This document shows, piece by piece, positions 11,501-23,228 of a stretch of DNA of 64,000 bases (positions are counted from its first letter, which is position 1; each line of letters opens with the position of its first letter). Source of the stretch: Sipunculus nudus (taxonomy: Eukaryota > Annelida > Sipuncula > Golfingiida > Sipunculidae); the NCBI GenBank assembly GCA_026874595.1, contig CM049322.1, positions 1,473,900 to 1,537,899 of the forward strand, read 5' to 3'. A program made the position numbers and the translations under genes. Under the pieces are notes generated by a model. The model did no database searches. It saw only the letters and a program-made list of their open reading frames with translations, and was not told where the DNA came from.

Positions 11501-14500
11501 GTTTTTATGCCATATTCGACATAAATAGACTGCTGGGAAGTCTAACATTATATTATTTCTTCGGAAAATGGTCGGAAAACGCATTTATGGAGACATAGTT
11601 CCTTTGTTTACACCTTGCTTACGCTTTGCTTATGCTTTGCTTATGGTGAAAACACCAAAGAACTCAAGCATTTTTCTGCAAATACAGACAAGTATGAACC
11701 ATAGGGACACAGCCTGGTTCCCTGGCTACACAATAGTGCCTGTTAGTCATCATGAATCTAAAAATAAAGGGTCAAACCGTTCTATCTAAATCAGAAATAG
11801 ATAATACTATAAATTTAAAAAAAGTGATAATATCGGGATTAGATACCCATTTTTCTTTTTTACCTGAATTGATCAACAGTTATGTTCCAAATTCGACATA
11901 AATAGACTCTTGGAGAGCCTAATATTATATTTTATCTTCAGAATATGGTTGCAAATCGCCTTTATGGAGACATAGTTCCTTTGCTTACATTTTGCTTACG
12001 CTTTGCTTATGCTTTGCTTACGAAGAAAACACCACAGATTTTAAGCATTTTTCTACAAATACTCACAAATACTACCCATAGGGACACTGACTGGTTCACT
12101 GGCTACACGAAAATACCTGTTAGTGTTCAGTACTCTAAATATTAGGGATCAAATCGTACAATCAAAATCAGAAATAGCTATTACTTCTCAATTCTAAAAG
12201 TGATATAATCTAGTTTAGGGACCCATTTTTCTCTTTTAACCTCAATAATCAAAAGTTTTTATACCATATTCGACATAAATAGACTAGTGGGAAGTCTAAC
12301 ATTATATTATTTCTTCGGAAAATGGTCGGAAAACGCATTTATGGAGACATAGTTCCTTTGCTTACACTTTGCTTACGATTGGCTTACGCTTTGCTTACGG
12401 TGAAAACACCAAAGAACTCAAGCATTTTTCTGCAAATACAGACAAGTATGAACCATAGGGACACAGCCTGGTTCCCTGGCTACACAATAGTGCCTGTTAG
12501 TCATCATGAATCTAAAAATAAAGGGTCAAACCGTTCTATCTAAATCAGAAATAGATAATACTATTAATTTCAAAAAGTGATAATATCTAGTTTAGGGACC
12601 CATTTTTCTTTTTTACCTGAATTGATTAACAGTTATGTTCCTTCGACATAGATAGACTCTTGGAGAGCCTAATATTATATTATACCTTCAGAATATGGTT
12701 GCAAATCTCCTTTATGGAGACATAGTTCCTTTGCTTACATTTTGCTTACGCTTTGCTTATGCTTTGCTTACAAAGAAAACACCACAGATTTTAAGCATTT
12801 TTCTACAAATACTCACAAATACGACCCATAGGGACACAGACTGGTTCACTGGCTACACGATAATACCTGTTAGTGGTCAGTACTCTAAATATTAGGGGTC
12901 AAATCGTACAATGAAAATCAGAAATAGCTATTACTTCTTAATTCTAAAAGTGATATAATCTAATTTAGGGACCCATTTTTCTCTTTAAACCTCAATAATC
13001 AAACGTTTTTTTTACCATATTCAACATAAATAGACTGCTGGGAAGTCTAACATTATATTATTTCTCCGGAAAATGGTCGGAAAACGCATTTATGGAGACA
13101 TAGTTCCTTTGCTTACACCTTGCTAACACTTTGCTTATGCTTTGCTTATGGTGAAAACACCAAAGAACTCAAGCATTTTTCTGCAAATACAGACAAGTAT
13201 GAACCATAGGGACACAGCCTGGTTCCCTGGCTACACAATAGTGCCTGTTAGTCATCATGAATCTAAAAATTAAGGGTCAAACCGTTCCATCTAAATCAGA
13301 AATAGATAATACTATTAATATCAAAAAGTGATAATATCGAGTTTAGGGAGCCATTTTTCTTTTTTACCTGAATTGATCAACAGTTATGTTCATAATTCGA
13401 CAAAAATGGACTCCTGAGAGCCTAATATTATATTATATCTTCAGAATATGGTTGCAAATCGCCTTTATGGAGACATTTTTTATTTGCTTACATTTTGCTT
13501 ACGCTTTGCTTATGCTTTGCTTACGAAGAAAACACCACAGATTTTAAGCATTTTTCTACAAACACTCACAAATACTACCCATAGGGACACAGACTGGTTC
13601 ACTGGCTACATGATAATACCTGTTAGTGGTCAGTACTCTAAATATTAGGGGTCAAATCGTACAATGAAAATCAGAATTAGCTATTACTTCTTAATTCTAA
13701 AAGTGATATAATCTAATTTAGGGACCCATTTTTCTCTTTAAACCTCAATAATCAAACGTTTTTTTTTTACCATATTCAACATAAATAGACTGCTGGGAAG
13801 TCTAACATTATATTATTTCTCCGGAAAATGGTCGGAAAACGCATTTATGGAGACATAGTTCCTTTGCTTACACCTTGCTTACGCTTTGCTTATGCTTTGC
13901 TTACGGTGAAAACACCAAAGAACTCAAGCATTTTTCTGCAAAAACAGACAAGTATGAACCATAGGGACACAGCCTGGTTCCCTGGCTACACAATAGTGCC
14001 TGTTAGTCATCATGAATCTAAAAATTAAGGGTCAAACCGTTCCATCTAAATCAGAAATAGATAATACTATTAATATCAAAAAGTGATAATATCGAGTTTA
14101 GGGAGCCATTTTTCTTTTTTACCTGAATTGATCAACAGTTATGTTCCAAATTCGACAAAAATAGACTCTTGAGAGCCTAATATTATATTATATCTTCAGA
14201 ATATGGTTGCAAATCGCCTTTATGGAGACACAGTTTCCTTGCTTACATTTTGCTTACGCTTTGCTTATGCTTTGCTTACGAAGAAAACACCACAGATTTT
14301 AAGCATTTTTCTACAAACACTCACAAATACTACCCATAGGGACACTGACTGGTTCACTGGCTACACGAAAATACCTGTTAGAGGTCAGTACTCTAAATAT
14401 TAGGGGTCAAATCGTACAATCAAAATCAGAAATAGCTATTACTTCTCAATTCTAAAAGTGATATAATCTAATTTAGGGACCCATTTTTCTCTTTTAACCT

Positions 14501-15329
14501 CAACAATCAAAAGTTTTTATACCATATTCGACATAAATAGACTGCTGGGAAGTCTAACATTATATTATTTCTTCGGAAAATGGTCGGAAAACGCATTTAT
14601 AGAGACATAGTTCCTTTGCTTACACTTTGCTTACGCTTTGCTTATGCTTTTCTTACGGTGAAAACACCAAAGAACTCAAGCAATTTTTTTTAAATACAGA
14701 CAAGTATGAACCATAGGGACACAGCCTGGTTCCCTGGCTACACAATAGTGCCTGTAAGTCATCATGAATCTAAAAATTAAGGGTCAAACCGTTCTAACTA
14801 AATCAGAAATAGATAATACTATTAATTTCAAAAAGTGATAATATCGAGTTTAGGGAGCCATTTTTCTTTTTTACCTGAAGTGATCAACAGTTATGTTCCT
14901 TCGACATAGATAGACTCTTGGAGAGCCTAATATTATATTATATCTGCAGAATATGGTTGCAAATCGCCTTTATGGAGACATAGTTCCGTTGCTTACATTT
15001 TGCTTACGCTTTGCTTATGCTTTGCTTACGAAGAAAACACCACAGATTTTAAGCATTTTTCTACAAATACTCACAAATACTACCCATAGGGACACTGACT
15101 GGTTCACTGGCTACACGAAAATACCTGTTAGTGTTCAGTACTCTAAATATTAGGGATCAAATCGTACAATCAAAATCAGAAATAGCTATTACTTCTCAAT
15201 TCTAAAAGTGATATAATCTAATTTAGGGACCCATTTTTCTCTTTTAACCTCAATAATCAAAAGTTTTTATACCATATTCGACATAAATAGACTAGTGGGA
15301 AGTCTAACATTATATTATTTCTTCGGAAA
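8556..15329 (+). repeat. 18-monomer HOR (6,774 bp), copy 2
   Basis: Monomer order with starts: a4b 8556, b2 8932, a1 9309, b1 9686, a2 10062, b3s 10441, a3 10818, b1 11191, a2 11568, b3 11945, a6 12322, b5 12695, a5x 13073, b6 13448, a5 13828, b4r 14203, a3x 14580, b1/b3 hybrid 14953. The unit is joined to copy 1 inside monomer 8556. The preceding B tail has ACTAGTGGG, which elsewhere precedes a6 monomers (5548, 12322, 15330), while the body from TATATAGACATGG onward is a4b. The duplication junction therefore lies between about 8526 and 8577. Confidence 0.93.
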
Positions 15330-17960
15330 ATGGTCGGAAAACGCATTTATGGAGACATAGTTCCTTTGCTTACACTTTGCTTACGATTGGCTTACGCTTT
15401 GCTTACGGTGAAAACACCAAAGAACTCAAGCATTTTTCTGCAAATACAGACAAGTATGAACCATAGGGACACAGCCTGGTTCCCTGGCTACACAATAGTG
15501 CCTGTTAGTCATCATGAATCTAAAAATAAAGGGTCAAACCGTTCTATCTAAATCAGAAATAGATAATACTATTAATTTCAAAAAGTGATAATATCTAGTT
15601 TAGGGACCCATTTTTCTTTTTTACCTGAATTGATTAACAGTTATGTTCCTTCGACATAGATAGACTCTTGGAGAGCCTAATATTATATTATACCTTCAGA
15701 ATATGGTTGCAAATCTCCTTTATGGAGACATAGTTCCTTTGCTTACATTTTGCTTACGCTTTGCTTATGCTTTGCTTACAAAGAAAACACCACAGATTTT
15801 AAGCATTTTTCTACAAATACTCACAAATACTACCCATAGGGACACAGACTGGTTCACTGGCTACACGATAATACCTGTTAGTGGTCAGTACTCTAAATAT
15901 TAGGGGTCAAATCGTACAATGAAAATCAGAAATAGCTATTACTTCTTAATTCTAAAAGTGATATAATCTAATTTAGGGACCCATTTTTCTCTTTAAACCT
16001 CAATAATCAAACGTTTTTTTTACCATATTCAACATAAATAGACTGCTGGGAAGTCTAACATTATATTATTTCTCCGGAAAATGGTCGGAAAACGCATTTA
16101 TGGAGACATAGTTCCTTTGCTTACACTTTGCTAACACTTTGCTTATGCTTTGCTTATGGTGAAAACACCAAAGAACTCAAGCATTTTTCTGCAAATACAG
16201 ACAAGTATGAACCATAGGGACACAGCCTGGTTCCCTGGCTACACAATAGTGCCTGTTAGTCATCATGAATCTAAAAATTAAGGGTCAAACCGTTCCATCT
16301 AAATCAGAAATAGATAATACTATTAATATCAAAAAGTGATAATATCGAGTTTAGGGAGCCATTTTTCTTTTTTACCTGAATTGATCAACAGTTATGTTCA
16401 TAATTCGACAAAAATGGACTCCTGAGAGCCTAATATTATATTATATCTTCAGAATATGGTTGCAAATCGCCTTTATGGAGACATTTTTTATTTGCTTACA
16501 TTTTGCTTACGCTTTGCTTATGCTTTGCTTACGAAGAAAACACCACAGATTTTAAGCATTTTTCTACAAACACTCACAAATACTACCCATAGGGACACAG
16601 ACTGGTTCACTGGCTACATGATAATACCTGTTAGTGGTCAGTACTCTAAATATTAGGGGTCAAATCGTACAATGAAAATCAGAATTAGCTATTACTTCTT
16701 AATTCTAAAAGTGATATAATCTAATTTAGGGACCCATTTTTCTCTTTAAACCTCAATAATCAAACGTTTTTTTTTTACCATATTCAACATAAATAGACTG
16801 CTGGGAAGTCTAACATTATATTATTTCTCCGGAAAATGGTCGGAAAACGCATTTATGGAGACATAGTTCCTTTGCTTACACCTTGCTTACGCTTTGCTTA
16901 TGCTTTGCTTACGGTGAAAACACCAAAGAACTCAAGCATTTTTCTGCAAAAACAGACAAGTATGAACCATAGGGACACAGCCTGGTTCCCTGGCTACACA
17001 ATAGTGCCTGTTAGTCATCATGAATCTACAAATTAAGGGTCAAACCGTTCCATCTAAATCAGAAATAGATAATACTATTAATATCAAAAAGTGATAATAT
17101 CGAGTTTAGGGAGCCATTTTTCTTTTTTACCTGAATTGATCAACAGTTATGTTCCAAATTCGACAAAAATAGACTCTTGAGAGCCTAATATTATATTATA
17201 TCTTCAGAATATGGTTGCAAATCGCCTTTATGGAGACACAGTTTCCTTGCTTACATTTTGCTTACGCTTTGCTTATGCTTTGCTTACGAAGAAAACACCA
17301 CAGATTTTAAGCATTTTTCTACAAACACTCACAAATACTACCCATAGGGACACTGACTGGTTCACTGGCTACACGAAAATACCTGTTAGAGGTCAGTACT
17401 CTAAATATTAGGGGTCAAATCGTACAATCAAAATCAGAAATAGCTATTACTTCTCAATTCTAAAAGTGATATAATCTAATTTAGGGACCCATTTTTCTCT
17501 TTTAACCTCAACAATCAAAAGTTTTTATACCATATTCGACATAAATAGACTGCTGGGAAGTCTAACATTATATTATTTCTTCGGAAAATGGTCGGAAAAC
17601 CCATTTATAGAGACATAGTTCCTTTGCTTACACTTTGCTTACGCTTTGCTTATGCTTTTCTTACGGTGAAAACACCAAAGAACTCAAGCAATTTTTTTTA
17701 AATACAGACAAGTATGAACCATAGGGACACAGCCTGGTTCCCTGGCTACACAATAGTGCCTGTAAGTCATCATGAATCTAAAAATTAAGGGTCAAACCGT
17801 TCTAACTAAATCAGAAATAGATAATACTATTAATTTCAAAAAGTGATAATATCGAGTTTAGGGAGCCATTTTTCTTTTTTACCTGAAGTGATCAACAGTT
17901 ATGTTCCTTCGACATAGATAGACTCTTGGAGAGCCTAATATTATATTATATCTGCAGAAT
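15330..17960 (+). repeat. 18-monomer HOR, partial third copy (7 monomers)
   Basis: Monomers a6 15330, b5 15703, a5x 16081, b6 16456, a5 16836, b4r 17211 and a3x 17588 repeat 12322-14952 with an offset of 3,008 bp (8 monomers), and also match 5548-8178. Small differences include CACTTTGCTAAC at 16081 where the others have CACCTTGCTAAC, CTACAAATTAAG near 17030 where the others have CTAAAAATTAAG, and AACCCATTT instead of AACGCATTT at 17588. The copy starts at a6 directly after the hybrid B 14953, so the 8-monomer stretch 12322-15329 acts locally as a tandem repeat of its own. Confidence 0.9.
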
Positions 17961-18337
17961 ATGGTTGCAAATCGCCTTTATGGAGACATAGTTCCGTTGC
18001 TTACATTTTGCTTACGCTTTGCTTATGCTTTGCTTACGAAGAAAACACCACAGAATTTAAACATTTCTCTACAAATACTCACAAATACTACCCATAGGGA
18101 CACTGACTGGTTCACTGGCTACACGATTATACCTGTTGGTGGTCAGTACTCTAAATATTAGGGGTCAAATCGTACAATCAAAATCAGAAATAGCTATTAC
18201 TTCTCAATTCTAAAAGTGATATAATCTAGTTTAGGGACCCATTTTTCTCTTTTAACCTCAATAATCAAAAGTTTTTTTACCATATTCGACATAAATAGAC
18301 TGCTGGGAAGTCTAACATTATATAATTTCTTCGGAAA

Positions 18338-18710
18338 ATGGTCGGAAAACGCATTTATGGAGACATAGTTCCTTTGTTTACACCTTGCTTACGCTTTGCT
18401 TATGCTTTGCTTATGGTGAAAACACCAAAGAACTCAAGCATTTTTCTGCAAATACAGACAAGTATGAACCATAGGGACACAGCCTGGTTCCCTGGCTACA
18501 CAATAGTGCCTGTTAGTCATCATGAATCTAAAAATAAAGGGTCAAACCGTTCTATCTAAATCAGAAAAAGATAATACTATTAATTTCAAAAAGTGATAAT
18601 ATCGAGTTTAGGGACCCATTTTTCTTTTTTACCTGAATTGATTAACAGTTATGTTCCTTCGACATAGATAGACTCTTGGAGAGCCTAATATTATATTATA
18701 CCTTCAGAAT
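18338..18710 (+). repeat. Hybrid A monomer a2/a6 (dimer loss), copied at 24356
   Basis: The head is a2 (TTTGTTTACACC, CTTATGGTG) and the tail is a6-like (TATTAATTTC, TTTAGGGACCC, GATTAACAG, TTCCTTCGAC). The order b1-a2-b3-a6-b5 at 11191-12695 has become b1-[a2/a6]-b5. The exchange lies between 18415 and 18580. The unit at 24356-24728 shares it, together with the private AAAAAGATAA. Confidence 0.85.
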
Positions 18711-19463
18711 ATGGTTGCAAATCTCCTTTATGGAGACATAGTTTCTTTGCTTACATTTTGCTTACGCTTTGCTTATGCTTTGCTTACGAAGAAAACACCA
18801 CAGATTTTAAGCATTTTTCTACAAATACTCACAAATACTACCCATAGGGACACAGACTGGTTCACTGGCTACACGATAATACCTGTTAGTGGTCAGTACT
18901 CTAAATATTAGGGGTCAAATCGTACAATGAAAATCAGAAATAGCTATTACTTCTTAATTCTAAAAGTGATATAATCTAATTTAGGGACCCATTTTTCTCT
19001 TTAAACCTCAATAATCAAGCGTTTTTTTTACCATATTCAACATAAATAGACTGCTGGGAAGTCTAACATTATATTATTTCTCCGGAAATTGGTCGGAAAA
19101 CGCATTTATGGAGACATAGTTCCTTTGCTTACACCTTGCTAACACTTTGCTTATGCTTTGCTTATGGTGAAAACACCAAAGAACTCAAGCATTTTTCTGC
19201 AAATACAGACAAGTATGAACCATAGGGACACAGCCTGGTTCCCTGGCTACACAATAGTGCCTGTTAGTCATCATGAATCTAAAAATTAAGGGTCAAACCG
19301 TTCCATCTAAATCAGAAATAGATAATACTATTAATATCAAAAAGTGATAATATCGAGTTTAAGGAGCCATTTTTCTTTTTTACCTGAATTGATCAACAGT
19401 TATGTTCCAAATTCGACAAAAATGGACTCCTGAGAGCCTAATATTATATTATATCTTCAGAAT

Positions 19464-19841
19464 ATGGTTGCAAATCGCCTTTATGGAGACATTTTTTATT
19501 TGCTTACATTTTGCTTACGCTTTGCTTATGCTTTGCTTACGAAGAAAACACCACAGATTTTAAGCATTTTTCTACAAACACTCACAAATACTACCCATAG
19601 GGACACTGACTGGTTCACTGGCTACACGAAAATACCTGGTTAGAGGTCAGTACTCTAAATATTAGGGGTCAAATCGTACAATCAAAATCAGAAATAGCTA
19701 TTACTTCTCAATTCTAAAAGTGATATAATCTAATTTAGGGACCCATTTTTCTCTTTTAACCTCAACAATCAAAAGTTTTTATACCATATTCGACATAAAT
19801 AGACTGCTGGGAAGTCTAACATTATATTATTTCTTCGGAAA
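19464..19841 (+). repeat. Hybrid B monomer b6/b4r (dimer loss) with a one-base insertion
   Basis: The head has the b6 mark GACATTTTTTATTTGC; the second half has the b4r marks GACACTGACTGG, ACACGAAAATACC and TAGAGGTCAG. The intact order b6-a5-b4r-a4 exists at 25483-26615; here it is [b6/b4r]-a4. The exchange lies between 19500 and 19606. An extra G in CCTGGTTAGAGG breaks the open frame. Confidence 0.88.
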
Positions 19842-22800
19842 ATGGTCGGAAAACGCATTTATGGAGACATAGTTCCTTTGCTTACACTTTGCTTACGCTT
19901 TGCTTATGCTTTTATTACGGTGAAAACACCAAAGAACTCAAGCAATTTTTTGGAAATACAGACAAGTATGAACCATAGGGACACAGTCTGGATCCCTGGT
20001 TACACAATAGTGCCTGTTAGTTATCACGAATCTAAAAATTAAGGGTCAAACCGTTCTATCTAAATCAGAAATAGATAATACTATTAATTTCAAAAAGTGA
20101 TAATATTGAGTTTAGGGAGCCATTTTTCTTTTTTACCTCAATTGATCAACAGTTATGTTCCTTCGACATAGATAGACTCTTGGAGAGCCTAATATTATAT
20201 TATATCTTCAGAATATGGTTGCAAATCGCCTTTATGGAGACATAGTTCCTTTGCTTACATTTTGCTTACGCTTTGCTTATGCTTTGCTTACGAAGAAAAC
20301 ACCACAGATTTTAAGCATTTTTCTACAAACACTCACAAATACTACCCATAGGGACACTGACTGGTTCACTGGCTACACGAAAATACCTGTTAGTGGTCAG
20401 TACTCTAAATATTAGGGGTCAAATCGTACAATCAAAATCAGAAATAGCTATTACTTCTCAATTCTAAAAGTGATATAATCTAATTAAGGGACCCATTTTT
20501 CTCTTTTAACCTCAACAATCAAAAGTTTTTATACAATATTCGACATAAATAGACTGCTTGGAAGTCTAACATTATATTATTTCTTCGGAAAATGGTCGGA
20601 AAACGCATTTATGGAGACATAGTTCCTTTGCTTACACTTTGCTTACGCTTTGCTTATGCTTTTATTACGGTGAAAACACCAAAGAACTCAAGCAATTTTT
20701 TGGAAATACAGACAAGTATGAACCATAGGGACACAGTCTGGTTCCCTGGCTACACAATAGTGCCTGTTAGTCATCATGAATCTAAAAATTAAGGGTCAAA
20801 CCGTTCCATCTAAATCATAAATAGATAATACTGTTAATTTCAAAAAGTGATAATATCGGGATTAGGGACCCATTTTTCTTTTTTACCTGAATTGATCAAC
20901 AGTTATGTTCCAAATTCGACATAAATAGACTCTTGGAGAGCCTAATATTATATTATATCTTCAGAATATGGTTGCAAATCGCCTTTATGGAGACATAGTT
21001 CCTTTGCTTACATTTTGCGTACGCTTTGCTTATGCTTTGCTTACGAAGAAAACACCACAGATTTTAAGCATTTTTCTACAAACACTCACAAATACTACCC
21101 ATAGGGACACTGACTGGTTCACTGGCTTCACGAAAATACCTGTTAGTGGTCAGTACTCTAAATATTAGGGGTCAAATCGTACAATCAAAATCAGAAATAG
21201 CTATTACTTCTCCATTTCTAAAAGTGATATAATCTAATTTAGGGACCCATTTTTCTCTTTTAACCTCAATAATCAAAAGTTTTGTTACCATATTCGACAT
21301 AAATAGACTGCTGGGAAGTCTAACATTATATTATTTCTTCGGAAAATGGTCGGAAAACGCATTTATGGAGACATAGTTCCTTTGCTTACACTTTGCTTAC
21401 GCTTTGCTTATGCTTTGCTTACGGTGAAAACACCAAAGATCTCAAGCATTTTTCTGCAAATACAGACAAGTATGAACCATAGGGACACAGCCTGGTTCCC
21501 TTGCTACACAATAGTGCCTGTTAGTCATCATGAATCTAAAAATTAAGGGTCAAACCGTTCCATCTAAATCAGAAATTGATAATACTATTAATTTCAAAAA
21601 GTGATAATATCGGGATTAGGGACCCATTTTTCTTTTTTACCTGAATTGATCAACAGTTATGTTCCAAATTCGACATAGATAGACTCTTGGAGAGCCTAAT
21701 AATATATTATATCTTCAGAATATGGTTGCAAATCGCCTTTATGGAGACATAGTTCCTTTGCTTACATTTTGCTTACGCTTTGCTTATGCTTTGCTTACGA
21801 AGAAAACACCACCGATTTTAAGCATTATTCTACAAATACTCACAAATACTACCCATAGGGACACAGATTGGTTCACTGGCTACATAATAATACCTGTTGG
21901 TGGTCAGTACTCTAAATATTAGGGGTCAAATCGTACAATCAAAATCAGAAATAGCTATTACTTCTCAATTCTAAAAGTGATATAATCTAATTTAGGGACC
22001 CATTTTTCTCTTTTAACCTCAATAATCAAAAGTTTTTTTTACCATATTCGACATAAATAGACTGCTGGGAAGTCTAACATTATATTATTTCTTCGGAAAA
22101 TGGTCGGAAAACGCATTTATGGAGACATAGTTCCTTTGCTTACACTTTCCTTACGCTTTGCTTATGCTTTGCTTACGGTGAAAACACCAAAGAACTCAAG
22201 CATTTTTCTGCAAATACAGACAAGTATGAACCATAGGGACACAGCCTGGTTCCGTGGCTACACAATAGTGCCTGTTAGTCATCATGAATCTAAAAATTAA
22301 GGGTCAAACCGTTACATCTAAATCAGAAATAGATAATACTATAAATTTCAAAAAAGTGATAATATCGGGATTAGATACCCATTTTTCTTTTTTACCTGAA
22401 TTGATCAACAGTTATGTTCCAAATTCGACATGAATAGACTCTTGGAGAGCCTAATATTATATTTTATCTTCAGAATATGGTTGGAAATCGCCTTTATGGA
22501 GACATAGTTCCGTTGCTTACATTTTGCTTACGCTTTGCTTATGCTTTGCTTACGAAGAAAACACCCCAGAATTTAAACATTTCTCTACAAATACTCACAA
22601 ATACTACCCATAGGGACACTGACTGGTTCACTGGCTACACGATTATACCTGTTGGTGGTCAGTACTCTAAATATTAGGGGTCAAATCGTACAATCAAAAT
22701 CAGAAGTAGCTATTACTTCTCAATTCTAAAAGTGATATAATCTAGTTTAGGGACCCATTTTTCTCTTTTAACCTCAATAATCAAAAGTTTTTTTACCATA

Positions 22801-23228
22801 TTCGACATAAATAGACTGCTGGGAAGTCTAACATTATATAATTTCTTCGGAAAATGGTCGGAAAACGCATTTATGGAGACATAGTTCCTTTGTTTACACT
22901 TTGCTTACGCTTTGCTTATGCTTTGCTTATGGTGAAAACACCAAAGAACACAAGCATTTTTCTGCAAATACAGACAAGTATGAACCATAGGGACACAGCC
23001 TGGTTCCCTGGCTACACAATAGTGCCTGTTAGTCATCATGAATCTAAAAATTAAGGGTCAAACCGTTCTATCTAAATCAGAAATAGATAATACTATTAAT
23101 ATCAAAAAGTGATAATATCGAGTTTAGGGAGCCATTTTTCTTTTTTACCTGAATTGATCAACAGTTATGTTCCAAATTCGACAAAAATAGACTCTTGAGA
23201 GCCTAATATTATATTATATCTTCAGAAT
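19842..23228 (+). repeat. Nine-monomer mosaic block (a4/b4 dimers followed by a1-b2-a1R-b1-a2)
   Basis: Monomers: a4 19842, b4 20215, a4 20592, b4 20968, a1 21346, b2 21722, a1R 22100, b1 22477, a2-headed 22854. The first two dimers repeat each other at about 750 bp. The run a1-b2-a1R-b1-a2 is the same order that recurs in the right-hand HOR (for example 53695-55579), so this is a bridge between the two HOR families. The last unit has an a2 head (TTTGTTTACAC, CTTATGGTG) but a tail like the a5 monomers (TTAATATCAAAAAG, CGACAAAAATAGAC), another recombinant. Confidence 0.85.

Larger units (their letters stand above)
17961..19841 (+). repeat. Rearranged HOR segment with two hybrid monomers
   Basis: Monomers: b1 17961, a2/a6 hybrid 18338, b5 18711, a5x 19089, b6/b4r hybrid 19464. 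Relative to the 18-monomer order (b1, a2, b3, a6, b5, a5x, b6, a5, b4r) this segment has lost b3 plus one A at 18338, and a5 plus one B at 19464. The a5x unit at 19089 has GGAAATTGG in place of GGAAAATGG, so it lacks the ATG phase marker. Its tail reads TTTAAGGAGCC, a mark shared with 25108. Confidence 0.87.
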
